Shown here piece by piece: positions 32,301 to 46,100 of a DNA stretch of 64,000 bases. The DNA is taken from assembly GCF_905147365.1 (NCBI RefSeq), contig NC_056409.1, positions 17,923,001-17,987,000 on the forward strand, read 5' to 3'. Made by a program: the position numbers and the translations under genes. Below the pieces are notes generated by a model. That model had not been told where the DNA came from. It worked only from the letters and a program-made list of their open reading frames with translations, and did no database searches. Source of the stretch: Aricia agestis (Eukaryota; Arthropoda; Insecta; Lepidoptera; Lycaenidae). Positions within the stretch are counted from its first letter, which is position 1; each line of letters starts with the position of its first letter.

Positions 32301-35300
32301 TTGTATACCGACTCATAATATTATGTCCGACAAGCATTCGGTTAATACATGAGTGAAGTAAATGTACACAAATCATTTCACATTGGGTTCCGCGCCAGTC
32401 GAATTCAGCAGCACTTGCGAAATGTCCTCAAGGATTTCCGCTTACTCGTGAAGGTGCGGCAAAAATTGATAGTTACCTTCTAGTCCTAAATACTTCCTAA
32501 GCGGTCATTTGGGTTGCGACAGCTACGAATTAATTATTATTTTTAACAAAAAAATAAAACCGACTTCTAAGGCAAAAACAATAATAACATCCTTATAATA
32601 TGAACTAAAAAGTAATTTTTCCTATCTAATAGTGCCTTTTTCCGAATTCGGCTAAACCTCAACTATTTCTGTACTCAATCTTCATCATTTTGAAGTCGGT
32701 ATCAGATAGCTGAATCTTTAGTTCTCTGACAGAATATTTGAAACTTTTGGAACTGGCACCGAATTATAAATGACACGTGTGACGTGCCATTTATAATTAT
32801 AAATGGCACGTCACACGTGTAATAACTAGTTTAGCAGTTAAAACTAAGCAGTAAAGTAAACAAAAATGAGTTATAAAAAATAATGAAATGGATCATTGAA
32901 AACATTATTGAACAGTAAAATAATTAAATGAGCGGTAAAAATTAATGAATGAGTGGTTACGTGTGGGCAGTAACGAATCGGAATTTGTCAGTAAGAAATC
33001 TCATTCTAAGCAGTTTTTTAAACAATGAGGTGGTAAAATATAATAAAATCGGCCAAGTGCGAGTCGAACTCGCCCATGGAGGGTTCCGTACCGTTATAAA
33101 GCGAAAGTAAGACGGTCGCCGGCTGCTGCTGCAGCACGCTCGCTGCGCTCGCTCGGCTCCCTCTGTGTTGTGACTTGTGGTCTAAGTTCTAACCTAACCT
33201 AACCTACTCTTGGACTTTCTGGATTGTGTTTGTTTTTGTTTTGGCGGGGGGCTGCGCCCCCCGAACCCCCCCCCCCCTTTCAGGGTGGGGGGCTGCGGCC
33301 CCCCGTCCCCCCGCTAAGGTATCCGTGGTTAAGTAGGCCTTCTGTTAAGTCGTTATCGAACCGCTCATTCCATCATTTTTATCTCTCATTCAGTTATTGG
33401 ACTGCCCAATTATTTTTTTATTACAGTCCATGTTTTACAGTCGCAATAATTAATCAACCGCCATAAAATTATATAACTGCTTAATATTTTTTTAAAATGA
33501 TTATAATAACATCTCAAATATTTAAATAACCGCTCAAAAAATTAGTTCCCATACCATATAATAAACGTAATTATCCTAAAACGTATATAAACTACAGTAC
33601 CTGGATGACCGAGCTTTGCTCAGTATAGCAAACACTCATTGACTTCGTATTACTTAATAACGCCATCTGCTGGTCGTTAAAACAATTAGTTGCTCACAAA
33701 ATGGTATTATTATTCGCCAATAGATGTCAGGAAGAGTCATATTTTTCAGTTTATCGATTATCGATAAAACACGAATAAAAAGACATTTTCTGAAAATGAT
33801 TCCTAGCTAGATCGATTTATCGCCCCCGAAACCCCCTATATACTAAATTTCATGAAACTGGTACATTACATTGGCTCTGACGCATGAGACATGTATTCAT
33901 TTAAACAATAAAAACAATATTTTAGCAACCATTTGGATATCTCTCTTGCAGTTATAGGTAATTCCTTAAATCGATTAGGCAGTTTATTATATATTTTTAT
34001 AGCATTTACGTAAGCATTTCGCTTGAAAATGTCTATTTTACATTGAGGTAGAAAAAGTTTGAATTTATTCCGTGGAGTGACGGTTCTGTTAATCATATTA
34101 CAATTTAGTGGAAAAAATTCAGGGTTTTGTTTCACGAAAGTACAGATGTCTTTTATTTACATGCAAACCAACGGTAGAATGTTAGATTTTATGAATAAAG
34201 GTTTACAGCTATCCAACGACCAAGCACCATAAACCGCTCTCACGCATTTTTTTTGAACACGAAAAGCTTTAATAAAATCCACGGAGTTACCCCATAATAT
34301 GAGACCGTATGAAAGTGTTGAAGCGACATACCCGTGATAAGCATTTAATGCAGCTTCAGTTGATACCGTCAGACGTAGTTTTTTAATAGCAAATACAAAT
34401 CTGTCAAGTTTATTACACATGTATTCAACGTGCGCTTTCCAGTCACAATATTTGTCTACCATTAAACCTAAGAATTTTATTGAGTCTACTTCTTCAATTT
34501 TATTATTATTATAATTAATGTCAAGATCGATAGTTTTCTACCTAGGATTTTTAAATTGTATCATTTTAGTCTTACTTAAGTTTATTTTTAAATTATTACC
34601 ATGCAGCCATTTTATAATTTTGTCAAGATTTTTATTAATTTCATTTTGGTATGTTTTTTGGTCATTACATTCAATTATTAGGGTCGTATCATCTACGAAT
34701 AATATAGTTTTATACATTGTGACGTTTGGAAGGTCGTTAATATATAACAGAAATATAAAAGGTCCTAGTATACTTCCCTGAGGGACTCCGTATTTATTAA
34801 TTTTGAATAGAGATCGATATATAACTTTTGAACCCTTTTCAATCTTAGCAATCTCTACACATTGAGCCCGATCATTGAGATAACTTTTGATCCACTCGTA
34901 AGCTTTTCCTCGTATGCCGTATTTGTACAACTTATAGAGAAGTAGTTTGTGATCGACAAAGTCAAAGGCTTTGGTCATGTCTAAAAAGATTGCTGCTACT
35001 GGTAGCTTTCGGTTAATTGCTTCTGTAACATGTTTTATTAAGTGAAAACATGCAAGGGACGTGCTACTGTTTTTCTTATACTTACCCAAATTGTTCTGAT
35101 TTTAGTACCCCGTTATTAATGACGAAATCATACAGTCTCTTAAGCATGACCTTTTCAAATATTTTAGACAGAACCGGTATTAAGGCTATTGGTCGATAGT
35201 TATTTACATCGTGACTGTCACATTTTTTAAATAAGGGTTTTATAATAGACTTTTTAAGCATATCCGGGAAAACACCCTCTTCAATGGAAAGATTAATTAA

Positions 35301-37114
35301 ATCACTTAACAGTCCAGAAATATGTTTAGCACACGCTTTAATGACACTAGTCTTAATATTGTCATATCCTACGGAGTTTGTATTATTGAGATTTTTTATT
35401 ATGCTAATGATTTCATTCTTGTCAGTCGGTTTTAGAAAAATTGTATTTATGTTATTATTACTTAAGGTTGTTTTAATGTCATCTGTATTAAAATTAAAAT
35501 TATGGGTATTAGTCATATTGATATAAAAATTATTAAATATTTCACAAATGTCACGGGGGTTTGAATGAGATTTATTATTGTATATAATTGATTGAATATC
35601 ATTGTTTTTATTTATATCACCAATATTTCTATTAATAACTTCCCAGACCGCCTTACATTTGTTTTTTTTTTCTTGTATATATAATTTTGATTTTGTAGCT
35701 GCAATGACTTACGAATGCATTTTTTTAGAATTGTGTGATAGTTTCTGTATTTTTTGTAGTTAAATTTTTTATTCGAGGCATTGTATTTGTAACTGAAGAA
35801 AAGTTTTCTTTTTATAATGCATGACTTTTTAATACCTTTTGTCAACCATGTATTTCTGTCATTGATATTGCTTTTTTTAATAATAATCTCCGGAAAACAT
35901 AAGTCATAAAAAAGTTTAAATAACTCGTGGAACTTATTGAACGCGTCGTTTAGATTAAATTGTTCGTATACCTCCGAAAAACTTAAAGAAGATATGTGCT
36001 TACAAAAAGTTCAAGCCATGTAATTATTTCGCGGCCTTTTTTAATGTGAACGCATAAAATTTGGGCTGTCTCGTGATCCGATAGGCCTAGATGGACAATG
36101 TCAACTTTTAATGTTTTTATGTTGCTTGCAAATTGATCAAGACAAGCACTTTTCCTAGTTGGTAATTTAATATGTAACGTAATGTCAAATTTTTTTAATA
36201 AACTAATAAGATTCATACTATTATTGTTATATGTATAGTATTTAAGAGTATCGATATTCCAGTCCCCACAAAGTATTTTTTTTTTTATCTATTTGAAATT
36301 TTTAGTAAAAGTGCTTCTAACTTGTCAAAAAAGGTCGAAGGATTACTATTGGGTGTTCTATATATACAGATTATTATAATTTTATGAAACGTAAGTTCAA
36401 TGCCAGCGCCCTCGAAGCCTAAATCGCAGGATAAATCACCAACAATACCTAGACTTTTGCACTGTATATTATTTTTGACGAGTATGCACGAGCCACCTCG
36501 TTTAGCGTTTCGAGAATATGAAGCAACTAATTTAAAGTTAGGAATTTTTAATAATTGCTCCATACCTTTTTTGATAAAAGTTTCGGTTAAACACAAGATT
36601 TGTACCTCTTTTCCATTTTTAGTAAGCTCCGATAACGCGGCAGTTATTTCATCTGATTTGCTTATGGCACCGGCTATATTTTGGTGAAGAATTGTTAGGG
36701 CTTTATAATTAAGTTTGCGATCGAAAAAACGTTTTATTGTTACTATTGTTAGACACATTTGCGGTTTTAAGCTTGGAGAAATAGTAAGGTATTGTTCCTT
36801 TTTTGTATACTAAATTTTCACGCTGCTGTTGTTGTGGTTCTGATTGTTGGATATAGTCATAGTTAGTGTTTGTGTGTACTTTATTTTCTAGAATCATTTT
36901 TTGCAAGAGAGGAAATCTATTTCTATATGTAATTTAAAACTCAGTAATTTCGTGAAACGTGTTCTATTACTATAAAATGACAGATGACTATCTCGATGGC
37001 CGCCGCGGCCGCCGCTGCGGCTCGGCCGCTAGTGCGCGCCCGGCCCCGCGCCGCTCGCTTGACAGATTAAAGCGCGACGGCAGACAGTTATCTTATATTT
37101 TTAAATGAGCAATT

Positions 37115-37152
<38 letters not shown>

Positions 37153-40100
37153 GGAATCTCGGAATCGGCTCCAACGATTTTCATGAAATTTAGTATATAG
37201 GGGGTTTCGGGGGCGATAAATCGATCTAGCTAGGAATCATTTTTAGAAAATGTCATTTTATTCGTGTTTTATTGAATACCGAGCAAAGCTCGGTCAAACA
37301 GCTAGTTGTACTAATGAACGCTAAGTGCAATGCATAAGGTCGAAATTAGGTTGTTTTCCAGAATAGTAGGTAAATAATATCTCGGCAATTTCGCGCAGTT
37401 TGTATTACTTTGTATGGAAGTGAGACATTATCGAAGCAGCTTACTTCTCAGAAGTAATGTCAAATATGTGCCTTACGCTCTGGAGTTAAGGCTGGATTTG
37501 TTATGTTTAATTTTGGTGACATTGGTGACCCTGACGTGGTAATGATGATGATGATGATGAATGTAATTTGCATAGTAACATATGCTTTCAGTTCTTAAAA
37601 CAGCGCCTAAGCCCCCAAACTTGTATTTATAAGGAATCCGGAGTTCTGTTAGTATCTTCGGAACCATAGTATACCTCGGTGCAAAATCTTGCGTTTTGGT
37701 AGCATATGCTTAGGATGCTTCTTATAAAACCAAAATCACCATATGTTTTCATATAAATTTTGAGGAGTTCCCTCGATTACTCATGGATCCCATCATCAGG
37801 TCACCACTTTTGTGAACATGGTACCAAATTGGAGTGAAACCTAATAATACAACAAAACAAAAATTTGAAAATCGGTTCACAAACGGCGGAGTAATCGTTG
37901 AACATACAAAAAAAAAAAAAACTCCACAGCCGAACATATTATAACCTCCTCCTTTTTGGAAGTCGGTTAAAAACACGGTTAACCCTTTTCGCAACCCGTA
38001 CTTAACAAGTTAATGGGAAAATGTGATGCTGATTGCTGTACAAAATACAGCTCTATGTTTTGGGGTTCCGGTGTGTCAATTTATTCCAGTTTGTAGGTCA
38101 CATCGGATGTAGAGTCACCCGTAAAATCCGGGCCGAAAAATACAGTTAATTGTAAAAGTAATTCGACAAAATAATATGATGATGTACCTACGCTGAGTAA
38201 ATATTATCTTCACTAGTAAGAGGAAATTTGCTGTACTGTGGTCTGTGCTAATACTAATAACATAAATGCGAAAGTGTGTCTGTCTGTCTGTTACCGCTTC
38301 ACGCCCAAACCGCTATTAAACCGATTTTGCTGAAATTAATATGGAGTATCTACTTTGAGTCGGAAAGGACATAGGATACTTTTATCCCCGAAAAATGTAC
38401 GATTCCCGAATTTCCCGAACCCCGAGCAATAAACGAACTTTAGTGCAACGAACTGCAGGCGTCACCTAGTGTGTTAAGACAAATGATTTTACATAATAGA
38501 CTACATTACATTAGAAAAAGAAGTCGAGTAATGTGGGATATCAATTGTACCCATCACGTCATAATGTTATGTTATCGGAATAAAGTTACGCGTTCCGGGT
38601 ACCCTATCTAGTTCTTGTTACGTCGCGTGGACCTACAATCTTCTACACACGCGTGGCGGTACGCACGAAGACTAATAAGAAATGTTCGCAGACAATGATA
38701 TTCTATGTTACTAACGTAACTAGATTGGAAGTTTACGGTAGCAACGCGTTGCCACTTCGAAGATGCCTGCAGGCATATCTCACATACATAATGACATATC
38801 GAATATATGACTTGACATTGTCTTTTGAACAAAAAAGTGGTTACGCATTTCTGAGAATCTTTTGTAAGACATTGCTACTCTAGTATTTTAGAAACTCATT
38901 GTTCGCAGATATGAGATACTTATCTCTTATATCTTTAAACGAGCAATTCTTGTATATATGTATATATATAATTGGAATCTCGGAATCGGCTCCAACGATT
39001 TTCATGAAATTTAGTATATATGGGGTTTCGGGGGCGATAAATCGATCTAGCTAGGAATCATTTTTAGAAAATGACATTTTATTCGTGTTTTATCGAATAC
39101 CGAGCAAAGCTCGGTCAAATAGCTAGTTATTATACTTAAAAGCCAATTATTCTTTTCCACTGAGCTGTCAATATAAGCACTTCATTAGATCATGCTCGTT
39201 AGTCTATTAGTTAATTAATAATGATTAGTTATGCTAATATTTTTTGTTGTATACTGGTCAAATAGCTTGGCTTGCCGTCCGGAGACGACATTTTAACGCA
39301 TATTTCATTTTAAATGCACACTTTCTTAAACTTTGTCAATATCAAGGTGACCTCTTTGTTAATAACTTAATCGTACCCGCGTCGTTGGGAAATCAGAATG
39401 TGTAAAGCAGGCTATTCATGATTGTGGACCGCAAGTCGCAAAATATAAATTTATGACGCGTTTCTTAAGGATTTGTTGTCACAAGTTTGGCTATTTCCTA
39501 ACGCTTTTGAATGACCAACGTTAAAAAATTTAACAATCAACAAACTATTGAGTAGATAAACTCCAGTGAAAAACCACAGAAATTGACCATTAGTGATAGT
39601 AATCAAAATCATGCACGAGCTCCGTAACAAAATTTAGGCGCGAATTTGATTCTCGTTCGAATAGGCTTGATGACTATTTTTTTTTCTTATTGGTAACTAG
39701 CTGTTGCCCGCGACTTCGTCCGCGTGGACTTTAGTTTAAAGCGCGCGGTGTCAAATATTAGAATTAAAATGTTGATTGCATTGATATATTTTCTGGATGG
39801 AATATAGGCCAACACGGAACACGAACTCCTTTATTTTAGAGCGCCTTCTGTTGTCAACTTGTCACATATATTAGAAATGCAGTAGGAGTTCTATATGATA
39901 AGATAGATTGATTATTATTATACCAAGTGATAATATTATTAAACATAATAATCTAACGTATTGAAAACTATAAACAAAAACATAATAACTAATAAGTATG
40001 ATTAGTTCTATGTTACAATGAAGTAAAAAATTAAACGCCATCTGTTGAATCGTATTAGAACTAAAATGTTCATTGCATCGATATATTTCTGGATTTTTTA

Positions 40101-43100
40101 TAATATTATACATAAAATATATTTAAGATTTTTGAAATTTTATTTTACACATCCAAGACCCAGGAACATTGAAAACTTTTTGTTCCGCCTGTGGGACTCG
40201 AACCCAGGACCCCGGGATGAGCGCTGGCCACGCGCAATGCGAATTCATTTTCATCGATATTTTCATGGAAATAAGATATTTTCCCACATCAAAATGTAGC
40301 CTATGTCCTTTCTCAGACTCTAGAATAACTGTGTACAAAATTTCATTGCAATCGGTTCAGTAGTTTTGGCGTGAAAGCGAGACAGACAGACAGACAGACA
40401 GACAGAGATACTTTCGCATTTATAATATTAGTATGGATTGAACGACCCTTAAAAATAGAAACATCGCTGAAAGAATGACTCTGAAAGCTTAAAAATTCAC
40501 CAAGATATGACAATTCAAACATCTGATAAAATAGACCTGCCCGAAACGCTCCATACAAAGTGCTACGAAAGACTGACGTCACTCTTTCGTAGTTTGTACG
40601 CATCGGGAGAGAACTTTGTTCGATAGGTATATTAAATATTGCGTTTATGAAAGTGGTTTTTTAACAAAAGTTGCTTTTAATTGTATAAGTTATCGAATGG
40701 TATACAAATATTAAGAAATATAATTGAAAAAAAAATCAACTTGATTATTCAACTTTGAAGGCGCATAACAAAAAAATACAAATGCTATCGAGCTGAAATT
40801 TTGGGAACACTTAATATGTTTTACCGTGATTTCTTTATTTTATTAACAAAATTCGCTAATCTTTGACCTTGTCATCATCCCTATTGTAAACATCCCCGGT
40901 AGTTGATTCATAGGTAGATGACGGACCTAAGTGATTTGGCGACGGGTTACCTCAAACCAATGTTGGTCGGGATTTGTCGGCTGGACTTGACATAATATAC
41001 CAATATACCAAGTAAAGTAGGTCCGCAATCTGCTTATGAATCAATCGAGTACTATCGATTTGGTCGAAGTTAGCGCTCCACGTGAACGGCACTCGTCGAC
41101 AGCACGCATCGACTTCACGACGCGTGCCATCGACAAGTGCCGTTCGTCTGTAAGAAATGACATAACCCATCCAAATGACGTCGGTCCGCTATCAGCCTAT
41201 GGGCTATGAATCAATTAATTTCTCTGATGGTACATAAACGGTTAAGTACTGTAACGGAACGTTACCTACACTCGATTTGTTATTATATTTTACTTATTTT
41301 ACTACTAATATATTAATTACATTTTTAATAATTCATAATAATATTTTATTTATGAAAGGTATTTATGTTTAGTTGTAAAGAACAACTAACATTCGATTTG
41401 CCTTGGCCAAATTCTGTTCTGAAAAAAAAACAATAATTTGAAAATAAGAATAATTGTATTAATTCATTTATTTTTATTTGAAAGATTGGTTCTGAGGTTT
41501 TCTGCTTTGATTTGAGGAGATGAAAAGAAAAACGACTCGAAGCCTGTTTCCAATGCTTAAATAAATTATTTTATTTATTAATGTACGCATATTTTGCTAC
41601 ATTAACTGTCTAATAGTTCATATTAATCTAGTTGAGATAATTTAATTGGAGTAATCCCCGTCTTAGGGTAAGTTTTGTTAGCACACATTTAGTTATACTA
41701 TTTTATAACAAAACTCTTGTATATATACATTTCTAAATTGTATTTAACTTGTATTAATTAAGATTTAATTTTAATAACTTGTTTTGAATTGGAAAAATAT
41801 AACATTTTTCTAATAGATGGAATTAGATTACTTGTAGGCACGGACGTAAAAAAAGTACGGACGTAACCTTCTCTAATCACGAGTGAAGCCTAGTTATGGC
41901 CGCCCGTGTAGGACGTGTGCGTGATATGAGGGTTGCCATATAAATCATAAATTTCCCTACTTTTTAAATCTTGTAAACTCGGACAAGTTAAATGTATTTT
42001 TTATACTTAAACATATTTTTATGTTTTTTTCGCTTCAGAAATGTAAGCGGTTGTTAAAGATGTCATAATGAAAATATTATTTTTATGACACTATAGATAG
42101 AAAAAAAACACATATTACGTACAGAGAAGTATATTATTTACATAACATTATTAGTAATAAAGATTATGTACAAACATTTACAATAATAAAATTATTACTA
42201 GCTATTTGACCGAGCTTTGCTCGGTATTCGATACAACACGAATAAAATGACATTTTCTAAAAATAATTCCTAGCTAGACATATTTATCGCCCCCGAAACC
42301 TATATAAGAAACCTGTATACGAAAAGATATAAGATACTTAAGTCCCGTAACCCGTTTCATCAAACAATCAAGTAATGTTAAATAAATAATGGCTTGTTAA
42401 ATCAGTTAACGGCCTGTTAGAGCTATCGAGAGTTCTACCATGCGCTAACGTCAAATCAAATCACCTAACATGGTGTTAAATGTATTCCTGGTCTAGAGGT
42501 CCATTCAATATTTTCATTTCTACTAGGTCTCAATGACGCTCGGGTGACTACACCAATAGCACCTTCCCTCCCCTACTACTGAAGGAAATCTAAGACAACA
42601 ATTTTATCTATGGACGCTTCACACCACGTCAGTCTGACCCCGTGCTAAGTACCTGAAGGACTTGTGTTACGGGTACCAGACAACGGAAATATATTTAATA
42701 CTGTAATACTATACATATCTAAAATCTTAAATATTATTTAAGATTTTTATTATATGATACACATATTTAATACACACCCATGACCCAGGAACTTTGAAAA
42801 CTTTTTGTTCCGTCGGCAGGATTCGAACCCACTGAGCCACAGAGGTCGTCAAACAACAATTATATCCACTTTTGTAAATTAAGAAATTAATAGGGGTGTA
42901 GACTATTTTTAGGAAATATATTTATTTTACAGATGTAACATCAAGGAAGTTGATTCCTATGCAATTGACAGACCAACGTTATTTGGTCGAATACTTATGT
43001 CAATTCAATGTCAATTGTGATCTGTCGGCTGGGTTTGACGTAACGCAACCAAACTACTTATATCCCCGATTTGCATAGGAATCAACTTCTCTGATAGTAC

Positions 43101-46100
43101 ATAAGTATTTTGTTACACCTAAAAATATGTATAAAAATAAATACACTCTTATTTCAATTTAAAAAATCACTTATTAAATATAAAAAATATTATAAAGTTA
43201 TTACGTAAAATATGTCCATTTTCGGTAATTCTATAATACAAACTCTCAAAAAAACAATAATTTGTATTAGATTTCGTTTACTGTCTACATCCCTATTATT
43301 ATATTCCTGCCTAATTACTGGTCAATAGTATGCTAAATACTTACATGACACTAATAAAAGACAATAAAATTAATTATTTGATTATGTAAAAATAATTTAA
43401 AATTTTCCCCGGTTTGGGGAAAATTTCCCCACTTTGTTATGGACATTACTGACCTGTTGAAGTTGAATTAATATTTACATTATTTTATCAAAATACTTTA
43501 AAAATATGTTATCTTACCTATGAAATATTATTCCTTGATGTTTTTTGTGTAAGGTTGTATTGTTCTTGCACCATTTTACAACACAAGATGGCATATTTAT
43601 TTTTATTTATGAATGACAAAGACGTGTCACCGCGATGCAGTCTAATTGCGTAATGGCGGTACGATCGGCTTATTACAGTGCGAGTGTTTGTGCAAGATGT
43701 GTACATATGATCGCCTGGGCTTATTAAGGGTGCTTCACTCATTTCTTAATGGCGATCCGTCCGTACTTTTTTTACGTCCGTGCTTGTAGGAATTTATGTA
43801 ATTAAGTTTTTTTTTATGTAAGAACTTATTATTTCCTGACGGTCTACCACGGCAATACCGCTACCGCTGTAGGTAGAGGGCGCTCTTCTCGGGCACCGTG
43901 GATAGGCCGCCAGACGCTTGCGGGGAAAGTGTACTGAGACGGAGTTAATATGGATTCCAGGGATCACTGCTCCGCATTTGTTTGACTGCGTCGGCCGTCG
44001 CACGCTCCTTCCTGGTCAACTTTAATTCAACGCTGCGGCTGTGAGGAAGCAGTGCCTCCAGCGTCCCAGCTTCACACGAATATTCCAGGAGAGTAGCCCT
44101 ACGGTCCATAAGTGACAGTCGAGTAGGCACTTTACCACGACCTTATAAATTTTGTGTCTCACCTACCGGGCATGTTTAATTTGTATTTTTTTTAATATAC
44201 TTAATTGTTATCTGGACACCGAATTTTATTAACCCTGTAACGGTAGGTGTTACAGTACTCACGTCGGAAGAGTATGATCCCCTCCTGCGCGTTGTACCCG
44301 GTGAGGAAGGGCACGTCAGCCCCGGGCAGGGCGTCGCGGGGGGCAGCAGTGAGGAAGGCGCCGGGGGCGTCGGGCTCGACCGCCGGCAGGAAGGGCAGCG
44401 CCACGGTGGACTGGAGGTCGGCGGCCTTCCCCGGCGCCCCCGCCATCTTCGCGCCCGCCTTCACGATCAACTCGCTCGGTGTCGCGCGCAGGTAGCCTGA
44501 ACATGATAATATTTTGAATATAGAGTATAGACATAGAGCATTTCAATCCTTTTCACAGGGCACATCTTATGTGGTCGTCTGGCAACATTTCACATGAAAA
44601 GTTTTGGCGGGATATAATATTAGTTCTTACTTAGACTTGAGTGTTGGTACAGTCAGCACAAACACTCAAGTCTCAAAATGTGTTTATGATGTATATATTT
44701 GGCATAGTTGGCTTATTTGACTAAATATTTTGTCAGTATTATCTGAGGTAACAAGATTACGAAATCTTCATTCATAATAATTACATTACCAACCACAGTT
44801 CGCAATAGTATCGACCTTGATTACAATAGATAATTGAAGTTGTAATTAAATAAACTTTATCGAACGAGTGTTGTCGTTAGGCAAAAGGTCAAAAGATCTA
44901 ACACTGGAGGTCGTCTGCCAGAGTTGCTTCATATGATATTTTAATGATTTTCGAATTTAAAGAGACTGGACTGGTGGTTGAGTTTTGTAATGCAAACAAA
45001 ACAGACTGCAATGTTGGCAGTTGGCACAGACCATTTTAAAACGTTCTGAATGACGAAATTAATCTTCGTCATCATCACTAATCACTATCGTCATTATGTC
45101 GTTCCTCAGTTTTTATCATGTTTCACCTTTAAGATGAAATTGAAAGTACATTACGAAAGAACGCTTTATAATCTAAATAGAAAGATTTTTCTACAAGAGA
45201 ATAGTGTAAAACTCATAAATAATAAATCGATGTTGTAAACATCAGAGTTACATACGAAAGCACTAAGTCACGTTATAAGTTAATACCTCTACAGTCTACC
45301 CTTAAGCTAACTCATGTGGTTGTAATTATCTGCTTTAGCCTTATTCCAATAATAATCAATCAAATCAATCAATTCAGAACACAACGCGACGCTTGGTACT
45401 ACTAATATATAATATTCTGTGGCGACGCGTAGATGAATTTCTAAGCGGGCCCCTAGACGACAATATATACCCTAATCAGTGTCTAGACGAGCAATTTTAT
45501 GGCGCAATATCACGTATTGCGTCATATTATTGACCGTCTAGGCTTGATATTTAACATCGCGCGCCTTCAATCTAATTGTCAAATAAACTGTTCAATAAAA
45601 TTGAAGCGTGATACTGTTATCTGATATTTGTTTCTGAACACCTAAAGGTTGACTGGTAGAGAATGCAATTTGGCATTAAGTCCGCCTATGTACCAACATT
45701 GTGCAAAATGTATAAATAAATAGATATTGCACAATAACATTGATCGTCTAGGGGCCCACTAAGATTTAACTGTTGAGTAAATAGTTTCATAACAGTAGTT
45801 TACCTAAGAGCTCGGCGGTGTTGTTGGTGTCGATGCCAAGTTCACGGCCGAGCAGGAAGGCGTTGCGGCGCGGCGCCGGCGCCAGCGCCCACGGCGACAG
45901 CGCGCCGCCGCTCTCCGCGATCACGCCGTGGAACAGACCCTGATGGAACATTACATTTTAGTGACGTATTGTATCGTCGCCCCTCTTAGACTAGTGCTAC
46001 ATGGTCAGTCTGGCATCAGTTCAGTCCATCAGATCATTATAATTATTATTACTTACATATTACATTACAAATTATATTGTTGGGATGGGCCTTTAGGGAG

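Larger units (their letters stand above)
41839..43782. mobile_element. 1.9 kb TIR element with 8 bp target duplication
   Basis: Inverted ends CACGGACGTAAAAAAAGTAC. Direct CTTGTAGG at 41831-41838 and 43783-43790 is an 8 bp duplication, as made by hAT, P or Merlin transposases. No transposase frame is present. It contains a family B Helitron, a tRNA-like SINE piece and a MITE D. Confidence 0.8.

Noticed and set aside
33191..33206. Interstitial telomere (TTAGG)n tract
   Set aside because: Only about three CCTAA units inside a GC-rich patch; too short to mean a telomere relic.
36709..36906. 65-codon frame as a LINE ORF1
   Set aside because: No zinc knuckle or RRM signature; it could be leader sequence of the endonuclease frame.
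42770..42855. A genuine tRNA gene (A-box and B-box words on the minus strand)
   Set aside because: The boxes abut, no cloverleaf can form, and similar pieces recur in Helitrons, so it is a SINE fragment.
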